Shown here in pieces: positions 53,332 to 61,537 of a DNA stretch of 64,000 nt. A program made the position numbers and the translations under genes. How positions within the stretch are numbered: position 1 is the first letter of the stretch; every line of letters begins with the position of its first letter. Source of the stretch: Rufibacter hautae (GTDB lineage Bacteria > Bacteroidota > Bacteroidia > Cytophagales > Hymenobacteraceae). The notes beneath the pieces were generated by a model. The model had not been told where the DNA came from and searched no databases. It saw only the letters and a program-made list of their open reading frames with translations. The stretch lies in NCBI RefSeq assembly GCF_008271695.1, contig NZ_VKKY01000001.1, positions 1,482,589 to 1,546,588 of the forward strand, given 5' to 3'.

Positions 53332-54252
53332 TTACCTGGCAACTTTCGCCGAAGGCCATGCCAATCCATACCGTTGTGCGTAGCCGGCCCAGCCTTGCTG
53401 TCCGCCGGTATGCACTGCTACCAGTTTAGTGCCCGCCGGAAAGTAATCTTGTTTAATCAGGTCAAATACACCGTACAGCATCTTGCCCGTGTACACCGGG
53501 TCCAGCAGAATATTGTGCCGCTGATGGAAGGTTTGAATGAAAGCCAGCAGTTCTGGGGTGTGTTTGGCGTAACCGCCGAAGTGGTAATGGATTTGCAGTT
53601 CCCAGTTCTGGTATGTCTGCCCGCTGTAGGCCTGCACCAACTCCGTTACTTCCTTCTGCAGGAACTCCCCTCCTTTCAGAGCCGGAAACCCGATGATTTT
53701 TCCTTTTCCCGCTACGCCGACTACTATCCCGGCCAGGGTGCCACTGGTGCCGGAAGCGACACAGAGCACATCCCAAGGCGCGGTGAGCTCCGTGATAATC
53801 TCAGCGCATCCTTTCACGGCCAGCAGGTTCGTGCCGCCCTCAGGGAGTAGGTAGGGTTTTGGGGCTGTTTTCAGGATTTGGGCCTGGAAATGCGGTTCGT
53901 TCCGGAGGCGGTAATCTGAGCGACTGAGGTACCGGAGAAGCATGCCCTGTTGGGCGGTAAAGGCCAAGGTAGGATTGAGCGGCAAAGTCTCCTCGCCTCT
54001 AATGTAGCCAACGGTGGAAAACCCGAACTCTTTTCCGGCGGCGGCTACGGCAGCGATGTGGTTAGAAAAAGCCCCTCCGAAGGTAACCAATGTCTCGCAG
54101 CCCTGTTCCTGCGCCGCCAATAGGTTGTATTTGAGTTTACGCCACTTATTCCCAGGGATGCCGGGGTGCAACAGATCCTCGCGCAGCACGGCCAGTTCCA
54201 CTCCTTTTTGGGTGAGCAGTGGATCTGAGAGCGGTTGCAGGAGAACAGACAT
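53332..54252 (-). CDS. 1-aminocyclopropane-1-carboxylate deaminase/D-cysteine desulfhydrase family PLP enzyme
   Basis: A 306-residue cytoplasmic PLP enzyme. From the ATG at 54252: PLP lysine in GIPGNKWRKLKYNL (Lys36), the phosphate/substrate segment TFGGAFSNHIAAVAAAG, the GGTNLLAVKGCAEI segment, and the glycine-rich phosphate cup CVASGTSGTLAGIVVG. In most bacteria this type acts as D-cysteine desulfhydrase; true ACC deaminases are rarer, and the substrate is not decidable here. A start seven codons earlier is possible. Confidence 0.85.
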   Translation of the reverse strand: MSVLLQPLSDPLLTQKGVELAVLREDLLHPGIPGNKWRKLKYNLLAAQEQGCETLVTFGGAFSNHIAAVAAAGKEFGFSTVGYIRGEETLPLNPTLAFTAQQGMLLRYLSRSDYRLRNEPHFQAQILKTAPKPYLLPEGGTNLLAVKGCAEIITELTAPWDVLCVASGTSGTLAGIVVGVAGKGKIIGFPALKGGEFLQKEVTELVQAYSGQTYQNWELQIHYHFGGYAKHTPELLAFIQTFHQRHNILLDPVYTGKMLYGVFDLIKQDYFPAGTKLVAVHTGGQQGWAGYAQRYGLAWPSAKVAR

Positions 54253-54277
54253 AGGCAATTCTAGAAAGGGCAAAAAC

Positions 54278-54333
54278 AGCAGCGCCCGTTTCTGGACTGC
54301 TTTTGGGAAAACAAACCAGAAACGGGCACTGCT
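54278..54333. repeat. Nested-palindrome repeat between yfhO and the PLP-enzyme gene
   Basis: GCCCGTTTCTGG (54284-54295) and CCAGAAACGGGC (54316-54327) form 12 perfect pairs, extended by AGCAG/CTGCT after one mismatch. An inner TTTTGGGAAAA core is enclosed. It lies 12 bases beyond the yfhO stop. Confidence 0.82.
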
Positions 54334-54344
54334 TCTATCAAAAG

Positions 54345-56771
54345 TTAAACGGTGGCTGGGCCCACAGGTCTTCTACGCAGACCGTACACCACGGCCCCAA
54401 TGAGGCCGGCGAACAGCAGCAGCGAGGAAATCAACGCCACGGTGTTGCCCAGGCTGTATTCCTTTGGTTCAAACTTGAATTCTACCACGTGGTTACCGGC
54501 GGGCAGGTTCATGGCCCGCAGGATGTAGTTGGCCCGGAAGTGATCTACCGGCTTGCCGTCAAGGTACGCTTGCCAGCCGTCTTTGTAATAGATCTCGGAG
54601 AAGACCACCACGCTAGGCTGGGCCACCACGGCCGTGTACTTCAGGAAGTTGGGCTGGTACTCAATCAGTTTGATGATGGAACCGGTGGTGGTATAGGTCT
54701 GCGGTTTCACGGTCGGGAATTTGGACACGTCCACAATGGCCTCGTGCTTCGCGTCAATGCCTTTCAGGGCGGCCAATTCCTCGTCTGGGGAGTTCACGGC
54801 GCGCACTTCGTCCACGTACCAGGCGTTGCCCAGGTACCCCGGAATGATCTGCACGGGCTGCTGCTCCTGCCCGGTGATGGCGTATTTGGCATTCAGCATA
54901 TTCAGCACCTGCACGTTGCCCTGTGCAATGTGCTGCTCAATGACATCCTGGTAGCGGCGCAGTTTGGCCCCGTGGTACCCGCCAATAGACTTGTGGAAGT
55001 AAGAGGTACGGGCATCGCTGAAGGCATTAGGCACATTGAAGACACGGTAGCTCAGTTCCTTGTCCTGCAGAATGGCTAGGTCGGCGGGGGTTGGCTGGAA
55101 GTAGGTTTTGCTGTAATCCTGCTGAAAATCCTGGTTGTTGAGGTAGCGCTTGTCTACGGTCCAGAGGTCAACCAAAATCAAGAGGCCGATTATGGCGGTG
55201 GCCATGAACGAGGTCACTTTGCGTTTGGTGTAGAGGTAGAGCGTACCGGCGGCCAGCACAATGAAGATGAGGGAGCGCAAGGCATCGCCGCGGAGCATGG
55301 AAGCCCGGTCTGCCCGGATGGCCTCCAACGGATACTGGTACTGGGCCAGTTGCTCGTCTACCGGACCAACGTAATCAAAGGTACCGCTCAAGAGCACCAA
55401 GAGTAAGCACACGCCACCGGTGGCGGCCAGCGCAATCGTCAGTTTCTTCTGGAGGTTCTCAATAGGCTCGTTCTGCAGCACGCGGCACAAGGCCAGAATA
55501 GCCAGCAGCACCATGGTTACCTGCGCAATCACCAGCGCCATGCTCACCGCCCTGAACTTGTTGTAGCCTGGGAAGTAGTCAAACATGAAGTAGTTGAAGG
55601 CCTCAAAATTCTTACCCCAGCTCAACACAAACGACAGAATAGTGGCGCTCAAAAGCCAGATCCAGAGTCTGCGCGGGGTCACCAGCAAGCCCAGCACAAA
55701 CAGGAAGCAGATGATGGCTCCCATGTACACCGGTCCACCCACAAAGGACTGATCTCCCCAGTAGAAAGGCATGGTGGCGTTCTGTAACTGGGCCTCGGGC
55801 ACGCCGCCCTGAGCCAGTTGTTTGTAGGTCTCAGAGTCTTTCTCCAACGGACCTTGTGAGGCGCCACCATAAAAGTTAGGCACTAACAGGGTCATGGTCT
55901 CGCCCACGCCGTAGCTCCATTGGAAGGCATACTCGCGGTCCAGGCCCGAGCCGATCTCAGAGGCGTCTTTGCCCTGGGTCAGTTCAGAAGCGCCCCGGAT
56001 GGAATATTTACCGTACTCTGCGGTGGTGTAGATACGCCCAAAACTCACGCCCGCGGCCAAGGCTGCGCCGATGGCCAGGATCAACGTACGTTTGAAGAAA
56101 TCCGCGATGCGGCCTTCTTTAGACCAGGTCACCAGCTCCACCAACCCGAAGATGAGCACGATGAACAGCAGGTAATACGTGATCTGCAAGTGGTTCATCC
56201 GGATGTGCATGGTTAACCCGAAGGCGAACAACGCAGCTCCCAGCCACAGGTTCTTGCGGTAGGCGTACCAAAGCCCGCCCAGCACCAACGGCAGATAGGC
56301 AATGGCCAAAGACTTGGTGTTGTGCCCGGCTTCCAGAATGGCGAAGTTATAAGACACAAAGGCGTAAGCCACCGCTCCTACCGCTGCCAGCATCGGCCGC
56401 AGGCCGAAGATGAGGAACATGAGGTAGGCGCACACCAGTGTGATGAAGATGTTGGAGGCCACCAGCGGCAAGCCGACGGTGAAAAGCGAGTGCACGTACT
56501 GGAACAGGTCACCGGAGAACTGCACGCTGATGAGGTACGCCGGCATACCGCTGAACATGGAGTTGGTCCAGAGCGCCTCATCGCCGGTCTTCTCCCGGAA
56601 ATCGGCGATCTCCTTGGCGCCGCCCTGGAACTGCACCACATCGTGCTGCATGAGGCTTTTGCCGTCAAAGAAAATGGGTGAGAAATACGCTACTACCAGC
56701 AGCAGGAAAAACAAAAGCACCAGCAGGTGCGGCAGCACGTGGCGGTTGAAATCGATTTTAGAAGTGGCCAT
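54345..56771 (-). CDS. YfhO-family membrane protein
   Basis: An 808-residue multispanning protein with about 12 transmembrane helices in the first two thirds and a last one near the C-terminus. It opens MATSKIDFNRHVLPHLLVLLFF, then YFSPIFFDGKSLMQHDVVQFQGGAKEI, characteristic of YfhO (GT-C-fold glycosyltransferase-like). Gram-positive homologues are involved in glycosylating lipoteichoic acid; in Bacteroidota the substrate is unknown, presumably lipid-linked sugar. An earlier in-frame ATG adds only five residues. It has a terminator between it and the upstream DUF4834 gene, so its own promoter is likely. Confidence 0.88.
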   Translation of the reverse strand: MATSKIDFNRHVLPHLLVLLFFLLLVVAYFSPIFFDGKSLMQHDVVQFQGGAKEIADFREKTGDEALWTNSMFSGMPAYLISVQFSGDLFQYVHSLFTVGLPLVASNIFITLVCAYLMFLIFGLRPMLAAVGAVAYAFVSYNFAILEAGHNTKSLAIAYLPLVLGGLWYAYRKNLWLGAALFAFGLTMHIRMNHLQITYYLLFIVLIFGLVELVTWSKEGRIADFFKRTLILAIGAALAAGVSFGRIYTTAEYGKYSIRGASELTQGKDASEIGSGLDREYAFQWSYGVGETMTLLVPNFYGGASQGPLEKDSETYKQLAQGGVPEAQLQNATMPFYWGDQSFVGGPVYMGAIICFLFVLGLLVTPRRLWIWLLSATILSFVLSWGKNFEAFNYFMFDYFPGYNKFRAVSMALVIAQVTMVLLAILALCRVLQNEPIENLQKKLTIALAATGGVCLLLVLLSGTFDYVGPVDEQLAQYQYPLEAIRADRASMLRGDALRSLIFIVLAAGTLYLYTKRKVTSFMATAIIGLLILVDLWTVDKRYLNNQDFQQDYSKTYFQPTPADLAILQDKELSYRVFNVPNAFSDARTSYFHKSIGGYHGAKLRRYQDVIEQHIAQGNVQVLNMLNAKYAITGQEQQPVQIIPGYLGNAWYVDEVRAVNSPDEELAALKGIDAKHEAIVDVSKFPTVKPQTYTTTGSIIKLIEYQPNFLKYTAVVAQPSVVVFSEIYYKDGWQAYLDGKPVDHFRANYILRAMNLPAGNHVVEFKFEPKEYSLGNTVALISSLLLFAGLIGAVVYGLRRRPVGPATV

Positions 56772-56785
56772 GAGGTTTAATTGCA

Positions 56786-56816
56786 ATAAAAAAGCCCGAT
56801 GCGGGGCATCGGGCTT
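56786..56816 (-). terminator. Intrinsic terminator after the FkbM-DUF4834 transcript
   Basis: On the minus strand AAGCCCGATGC and GCATCGGGCTT pair perfectly around CCC, followed by TTTTTTATT. It separates DUF4834 from yfhO. Confidence 0.92.
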
Positions 56817-56830
56817 GAAAGATACTCAGT

Positions 56831-57127
56831 TTATTTCACTTCTTCATAATCTACGTACTCGCCGCCGGGGAAGTCTTTGCGCGGTCGCCGGTCTTCGGGC
56901 ACGAACTCTACCCGCACTTTATCGCCGCTACCCGTTGGCTGGCTCCGGGTTTGGCCCTGCGCCTGCTGGTAATGCGGTTGCTGGTGGGGCTGCCCCTGAA
57001 ATGCCGCGTACTCCTGGGCCTTGCGCATCTGCTTCTGGACAAAGGTTTTAAGAAGAAAGCGGATGATGTACGGCATGAGGTACCGCATCAAGAACATCAC
57101 CGCCAGCATGATCAAAAAGAATTTCAC
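56831..57127 (-). CDS. DUF4834 family small membrane protein
   Basis: A 98-residue protein (GTG start sharing one base with the FkbM stop). One or two hydrophobic segments at about 2-30 (FFLIMLAVMFLMRYLMPYIIRFLL) precede a Gln/His/Pro-rich stretch (about 45-70) and an acidic C-terminus ending EYVDYEEVK. DUF4834 proteins are short, Bacteroidota-specific and uncharacterised. Coupling to a FkbM-family methyltransferase suggests a shared membrane-associated role (inference). Confidence 0.72.
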   Translation of the reverse strand: MKFFLIMLAVMFLMRYLMPYIIRFLLKTFVQKQMRKAQEYAAFQGQPHQQPHYQQAQGQTRSQPTGSGDKVRVEFVPEDRRPRKDFPGGEYVDYEEVK

Positions 57128-57879
57128 TAGGCGTATGGGTTTGGTTTAAAGTAAAAGTCGCCGCCCTGGTACTGGTCTATCTCTTGCGGGCTACACGGAG
57201 ATAACGTCTGTTTGTCTGTTAACGTGTACACGCCGTACCCTAATCGGGCCAACGTCTCTACCACGGCCCGGCGGTTCTGGGCGCCGTTCAGCTCTGTCTG
57301 AATCAACGGCCTGAACTTCTTTATAGTTTCCTGCAGGTGGGCAAATACCTGGTGTTCATAGCCTTCTACGTCGCATTTGATGAAGTCCAGCCGGTCCAGA
57401 TCTAGGAACAACTCATCTGGTACGCGCATTTCCACCTGGTAGGTCTGGGCGTACTGCTCCTGCGCCGAGCTGGCTATTTTGGTCATGCCGTGGTGCACCA
57501 GCCCGTCTCTTACTGGCGTGCCCATCTCAATGGTAGTGTTCTCACCGCCCAAGGCAAAAGGCAACAAGGTGAGGTTGTCTACGCCACTGGCCTTCACGTT
57601 GTCCCGCCAGATGCGCCCGAACAGCGGCACCGGCTCCACGGCCAGCACTTTGCCCTTCGGCCCGGCCAGTCTGGACAGGAACGTGGAATAATAGCCCAGA
57701 TTGGCGCCGATGTCTACACACGTAAACCCCGGACGGATGATTCTTTTCAGGAAGAACAGCTCTGGGTACTTTTCACGGCCCCGGCCCGAGCCCACCATGA
57801 TGATGTACATCCGGCTGACCAACCTAAGGTAGCCCTCAAACCCGAGCGCCTTGACCAATAATTTGCGGAGAAGTTTCAC
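57127..57879 (-). CDS. FkbM-family SAM-dependent methyltransferase
   Basis: A 250-residue methyltransferase. Motif I is FTCVDIGANLGYYSTFLSRLAG (about 75), then VLAVEPVPLFGRIWRDNVK, and the FkbM signature FIKCDVEGYEHQVFAHL near residue 175. FkbM enzymes mostly methylate hydroxyls of sugars or polyketides; the usual bacterial targets are surface glycans. The stop codon overlaps the start of the DUF4834 gene by one base. Confidence 0.85.
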   Translation of the reverse strand: MKLLRKLLVKALGFEGYLRLVSRMYIIMVGSGRGREKYPELFFLKRIIRPGFTCVDIGANLGYYSTFLSRLAGPKGKVLAVEPVPLFGRIWRDNVKASGVDNLTLLPFALGGENTTIEMGTPVRDGLVHHGMTKIASSAQEQYAQTYQVEMRVPDELFLDLDRLDFIKCDVEGYEHQVFAHLQETIKKFRPLIQTELNGAQNRRAVVETLARLGYGVYTLTDKQTLSPCSPQEIDQYQGGDFYFKPNPYA

Positions 57880-58098
57880 GCGGTAAAGTTCAGGAATATG
57901 AGGGGAGAAAACAAAGGGGTGCGTTTTGGAGGTGTTTTTGGGAAAAGAGGTGGGAAATACTAGAAGACTGAATAGTATATTCGGCAGTCTACTTTGGTTA
58001 TCGGTAGGCTTCGGGATTGAAGAGTATGGTTTGTAGAGAAATAAATGGATGACAACTTTAGATATTTACTTTATCCAGTAGTTAGGGCAATTTAAATT

Positions 58099-58644
58099 AT
58101 GAAAAGATCTTCTTTGGTCCTCATAGCTTTCTATCTTTCATTTGGTTGCTCAGAAAAAGTCAACTCTGAATCAAACCCAAAGACTATCAAAACAGAAACA
58201 GCCAAAAAAACAGAGAGCACTGAACAATCTTATCAAACTCCAGCCGATAGCCTAAGAAGCTATGAGTTTAAAGACTATCGCACAGTTAAACTTACTGACC
58301 CTATTTATGAGGATTTTGATGGCGACTCAGTAAAAGACACAGCGGTGTTTACCAGTAGGAAACAAAAGGCAGGGGTGATAATAAGAAGCGGAAAAAGCAA
58401 CAAAGAGTACGTGATTGGCTGCGGGAAAGAGTTTGAAGAAATGAGTGACGATTTCAGCTGGGTTGACTCTTGGGGAGTTGTGAAAGACAAAGAAACTTTT
58501 GAAATAATAATCGAAAATGCCGAGATAGTAGGCGAACGTAAATTCATACTTGATAATCCCTCCATTTTCGTGATGAAGCACGAAAATGGAGGGATTATAA
58601 CATTCAAGAATGGACATTATGAATGGGTCCATCAATCGGATTAA
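58099..58644 (+). CDS. Lipoprotein of unknown function
   Basis: A 181-residue lipoprotein (lipobox SFGC; Cys17), then a Lys/Glu/Thr-rich linker and a soluble domain (about 48-181) with DPIYEDFDGDSVKDTAVFT, resembling a calcium-binding-like DxDxDxxxD loop seen in VCBS/FG-GAP-type proteins: Asp at DFDGDSVKD. No family assigned. Base composition is clearly more A/T-rich than upstream genes. A perfect 20-bp inverted repeat lies within its last 90 bases (58553-58598). Confidence 0.65.
   Translation: MKRSSLVLIAFYLSFGCSEKVNSESNPKTIKTETAKKTESTEQSYQTPADSLRSYEFKDYRTVKLTDPIYEDFDGDSVKDTAVFTSRKQKAGVIIRSGKSNKEYVIGCGKEFEEMSDDFSWVDSWGVVKDKETFEIIIENAEIVGERKFILDNPSIFVMKHENGGIITFKNGHYEWVHQSD
58553..58598. repeat. 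Perfect 20-bp inverted repeat inside a coding sequence
   Basis: 58553-58572 is the exact reverse complement of 58579-58598, with a six-base loop ATGAAG. It encodes NPSIFVMKHENGGII of the lipoprotein, so the symmetry is not imposed by the protein. Confidence 0.88.
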
Positions 58645-58741
58645 AAAAGACTATTCTAATATTGTGCATAAGCCATGCCACTGCTAAAGGCTTTGTACGC
58701 CTTAACCTGCTCCAACCGTTACTCGCAACCTAATCATAGAA

Positions 58742-59155
58742 ATGAAAACCCTTAGACATAGCTTCTGCGACCCTTTTAAACCTGATGTTATAGAATTAGG
58801 CGATATTGAGAGTAAGGAAGTAATCAGCAGATTTGAACAAATTTCTTGGGACGAAATCATTTTCAATATGGGGAAAGCAAATAAATCAGATATACACTAT
58901 TCTCCCTCCTTAGAATTTGAAGATGAAACTACAAAGCATGGGATAGTCGTTAGCGGTGTCGGCACTTCAAGCCTTGAAGAATTCTACGTTTCTTACAAAA
59001 GGCCTAAAAGAGTAAAGATATTATTTGGACTAATTGAGCGTGACAACCCTGAATATTATACCGATGTGACTGGTCAGACAAAAGAAGATGTTATTGAGAT
59101 TCTAAATGCATTTATTACTGGAAAGTACGACTTCTTAGACAGTAAAATTAAATGA
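58742..59155 (+). CDS. Orphan cytoplasmic protein
   Basis: A 137-residue acidic protein I do not recognise. No signal peptide or membrane segment. Segments such as IELGDIESKEVISRFEQISWDEI, PSLEFEDETTKHGIVVSGV and KTKEDVIEILNAFITGKYDF-like (TGQTKEDVIEILNAFITGKY) look folded. Small, acidic, A/T-rich and next to another orphan, it recalls immunity-type proteins, but no toxin is nearby. It follows the lipoprotein gene by about 97 bases. Confidence 0.6.
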   Translation: MKTLRHSFCDPFKPDVIELGDIESKEVISRFEQISWDEIIFNMGKANKSDIHYSPSLEFEDETTKHGIVVSGVGTSSLEEFYVSYKRPKRVKILFGLIERDNPEYYTDVTGQTKEDVIEILNAFITGKYDFLDSKIK

Positions 59156-59238
59156 CAGCGCTTTACAAGTGCTTAACACTATTGCTATCAAAGTGAGCTA
59201 AAACAATCTTAGCTGAACCGTTAAGCCCAATTTTTAAA

Positions 59239-59439
59239 TTGAACCCTATGCAACTAATAAGGCCGAAAATTATAGGGACACTAAAGATTGAGACGATGAT
59301 GGCAGGCAATCTGGCCGTCATCAACGACATCAAAAATGCACCAAATAAAATAATCATTCCATGCCGCTCGATTGAACATGGCGAGGAAATCATTAGCAAA
59401 ATCAAATCTTCAAAGCCAGGAGAAAAGCTTTATCTTTAG
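59239..59439 (+). CDS. Possible 66-residue protein
   Basis: A doubtful gene. The 66 residues (MNPMQLIRPKIIGTLKIETM, then AGNLAVINDIKN, ending SKPGEKLYL) look plausible in composition, and the alternative start three codons later is equally likely. No family, no clear promoter. The rest of the 59156-59561 gap has no other candidate. Confidence 0.3.
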   Translation: MNPMQLIRPKIIGTLKIETMMAGNLAVINDIKNAPNKIIIPCRSIEHGEEIISKIKSSKPGEKLYL

Positions 59440-59561
59440 AATAGATTCAAGGCGATTGATGAAATCCAGCCTCATGAATGCGGTTACAGGCTACGCTCTA
59501 GGCAACTCGCGTCAGTTTACAAGCAAAGTCATTATTGAAAAACTTTTCATGAGGCTACAAA

Positions 59562-60911
59562 ATGGCAAGAATCCTTCTTTCACTTGGGTTGGTTTTGGTT
59601 TTCACCTTCTCAGCAAGGGCGCAAAGCACAGAAATGGATGCGTTGATCATGCCTTATGTGCAGACCAATAATTACGGCGGCAGTGTGCTGGTCGCCCAGA
59701 AGGGCAAGGTCTTGTTCTCCAAAGCCTATGGCCAGATGAACAGGTCTTACAACCTGCCTAATACCGCACAGACAAAGTTCTTCCTGGCATCCGCTTCCAT
59801 GATTTTTACCTCGGCGGCTATCATGAAATTAGCCGAGGAGAAAAAGCTGTCCTTAGATGATCCTGTGGCCAAGTATCTTCCCAGTTACAAACACGGGAAA
59901 CGCCTCACCTTGCATCACCTGTTAAGCCAGAGATCGGGCATTCCGGCCATTGGCGAGAACCAGAAAGTGGATTATGATAGCATCACCAAATTCCAACATA
60001 CCCCAGAACAACTGATCAAGTACATAGAAGCAGATTCACTGCAGTTTGCACCTGACAGCAAGTACAACCACGGCCGCACAGATTACATTGTTTTAGCCTC
60101 CATTATTGAAAAAGTCACCGGAAAACCATTCGGCACCTATCTAAAGGAAACCATATTCACGCCCTTGAAGATGACCAACACGGGTCATTCTACCGGCGAG
60201 AAAGAAATCATCCCGAACCTTGCCAATGGATACGCCGCGGTAGGCCATTACGACCTAGAAAATGCCTACCAGATCAACTGGACTTCTAAGACCGGGCATG
60301 GCTCCATTTACTCTACCACAGAAGACCTATACAAATTCGCTACCGCCATCTCTACCAATGCGTTGTTATCAAAAGAATCTTGGCAAAAGGTATTCACCGA
60401 TTATGGCGACAACGTAGGATACGGCTGGTTCATCCGGGATCATTTAGACAGAAAAAGGGTCCAGATGAATGGCCGCTCGCCGGGTTTCTCTTCCTATTTC
60501 GCCATTTACCCTTATGACCAGTTGACGGTGATTGTCCTTTCAAACAACTATATCTCTCTCCCGGCCACCCTTGGTCTGCAGCTGGCAGCGGTGGCTTTGA
60601 AAAAAACCATCGCTAAAACCAGCCTCACCAAAAAAGCCGTCACCCCTGAGCAGGCAGCCCAGTTGGTGGGCAAGTACAAGTTTGACGCAAATTTCTATCT
60701 CAAGGATTTCACTATGGAAGTCAGCTACCAGAACGGCAACCTGTCCTGCTCCTGGGGTGCTCTGATTCCCGTAGCCAATGCTACCAAACCCGGCACCAAG
60801 TTCATTCAGCGCACCTATTGGTCAGACGTTGAATTTACCAGCAACAGCACTGGCCAAATTGACACCATGCGGGTAGACGGACACAAGGGGATAAAAATAA
60901 AGGGCTTATAA
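59562..60911 (+). CDS. Serine hydrolase (beta-lactamase/PBP-fold) with degenerate active site
   Basis: A 449-residue secreted protein (signal peptide ending ARAQ, about residue 21) with the class-C beta-lactamase/D-peptidase fold over residues 25-360 and a C-terminal lipocalin-like domain. Fold signatures are clear: LFSKAYGQMNRSYNLPNTA, ASIIEKVTGKPFGTYL, GHGSIYSTTEDLYKFA, SPGFSSYFAIYP. The catalytic residues are not: SxxK reads Ser77-Ala-Ser-Met80, the YxN region reads Tyr-Asn-His-Gly-Arg (168-172), and the usual HxG before IPGFSS reads MNGRS. Probably a pseudoenzyme that binds rather than cleaves. Confidence 0.8.
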   Translation: MARILLSLGLVLVFTFSARAQSTEMDALIMPYVQTNNYGGSVLVAQKGKVLFSKAYGQMNRSYNLPNTAQTKFFLASASMIFTSAAIMKLAEEKKLSLDDPVAKYLPSYKHGKRLTLHHLLSQRSGIPAIGENQKVDYDSITKFQHTPEQLIKYIEADSLQFAPDSKYNHGRTDYIVLASIIEKVTGKPFGTYLKETIFTPLKMTNTGHSTGEKEIIPNLANGYAAVGHYDLENAYQINWTSKTGHGSIYSTTEDLYKFATAISTNALLSKESWQKVFTDYGDNVGYGWFIRDHLDRKRVQMNGRSPGFSSYFAIYPYDQLTVIVLSNNYISLPATLGLQLAAVALKKTIAKTSLTKKAVTPEQAAQLVGKYKFDANFYLKDFTMEVSYQNGNLSCSWGALIPVANATKPGTKFIQRTYWSDVEFTSNSTGQIDTMRVDGHKGIKIKGL

Positions 60912-60967
60912 AACGGTCAACTACCTAAGCACCGGCCAGGGCATCAGCTTTAAATAAGGAGATTGAC

Positions 60968-61009
60968 AGGCTCCGTTCAAATCAATGCTTTTTCCAGAAA
61001 AACGAGCCT
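60968..61009. repeat. Nested-palindrome repeat, copy after the serine-hydrolase-like gene
   Basis: AGGCTCCGTT (60968-60977) and AACGAGCCT (61001-61009) pair over 9 bp with one bulged C, around a TTTTT / AAAAA core (GCTTTTTCCAGAAAAACG). Confidence 0.65.
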
Positions 61010-61151
61010 AAAACGTAGCCAGCTGCACAAAGAGAGTCTCCGCGTCTTCAAGCCGCCATCGATCAGCAACTACCCAACGTGACTACTCCCTGTGAAAACC
61101 CAAACAGAGTAAGCACTTCATGCTACTTTCCTTAAAAAAACAAGAAAACAC

Positions 61152-61182
61152 TTGCGCAACCAAATAGTTGCACGTATATTCG
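61152..61182 (+). promoter_or_regulatory. Promoter of arsR-SRPBCC
   Basis: TTG (61152-61154), a 20-base spacer, then TATATTCG (61175-61182), one mismatch from TAnnTTTG. The arsR ATG lies at 61211. Both operators overlap it. Confidence 0.6.
61156..61171 (+). promoter_or_regulatory. ArsR-type operator 1
   Basis: GCAACCAAATAGTTGC, an inverted repeat (GCAAC...GTTGC) lying entirely in the promoter spacer. Its sequence matches operator 2 at 13 of 16 positions. Confidence 0.65.
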
Positions 61183-61197
61183 CAACCATATGGTAGC
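61182..61197 (+). promoter_or_regulatory. ArsR-type operator 2
   Basis: GCAACCATATGGTAGC, centred on the perfect palindrome ACCATATGGT, beginning at the last base of the -7 element and covering the predicted transcription start. Exactly 26 bases from operator 1. Confidence 0.65.
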
Positions 61198-61210
61198 AAA
61201 TAGAAAGTAG

Positions 61211-61537
61211 ATGGAGACCAGACGAGATGTATTCCAAGCCATAGCCGACCCCACCCGACGGGCTATTATCCTGCTGCTTGCCGTGAGCGCCATGACCCCC
61301 AACGCCATTGCCGAGCACTTCAACAGCAGCAGGCAGGCCATCTCTAAGCACATCCAGGTTTTAACCGAGTGTGAGATTTTGAAACAGGAGCAGAAAGGCA
61401 GAGAAATCCACTATCATTTGAATGCCAGCAAGATGAACGAAATTGAGAAATGGCTGGAGCAGTTCAAGCAGCTACTGGCCAAACGGTTTGATCAGTTAGA
61501 CGATGTATTAAAACAACTTAAATCAGAGAAGAAATGA
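61211..61537 (+). CDS. ArsR-family winged-helix repressor
   Basis: A 108-residue regulator: [23 protein letters not shown], then the helix-turn-helix [21 protein letters not shown] and the wing [14 protein letters not shown]. No metal-binding Cys motif, so it belongs to the non-metal ArsR group often linked to SRPBCC genes. It overlaps the next gene by four bases (ATGA). Two matching palindromes on its promoter strongly suggest autorepression. Confidence 0.88.
   Translation: METRRDVFQAIADPTRRAIILLLAVSAMTPNAIAEHFNSSRQAISKHIQVLTECEILKQEQKGREIHYHLNASKMNEIEKWLEQFKQLLAKRFDQLDDVLKQLKSEKK

Noticed and set aside
53175-53429. 84-codon frame over the REP-like region.
   Set aside because: It runs through two hairpins and into the end of the PLP-enzyme gene; no support as coding.
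54303-55079. 258-codon frame opposite the end of yfhO.
   Set aside because: Shadow of yfhO, crossing the palindrome at 54278-54333; composition (His/Gly/Val-rich) is typical of reversed coding strand.
59156-59230. Possible integron attC site: GCTTAAC and GTTAAGC flank a small palindrome after an orphan gene.
   Set aside because: The two core-like boxes fit the consensus, but the arms between them and the inner AGCTAA/TTAGCT stem are unequal (18 against 5 bases), so the required folded shape cannot form. No similar site follows the preceding orphan gene and no integrase is present.
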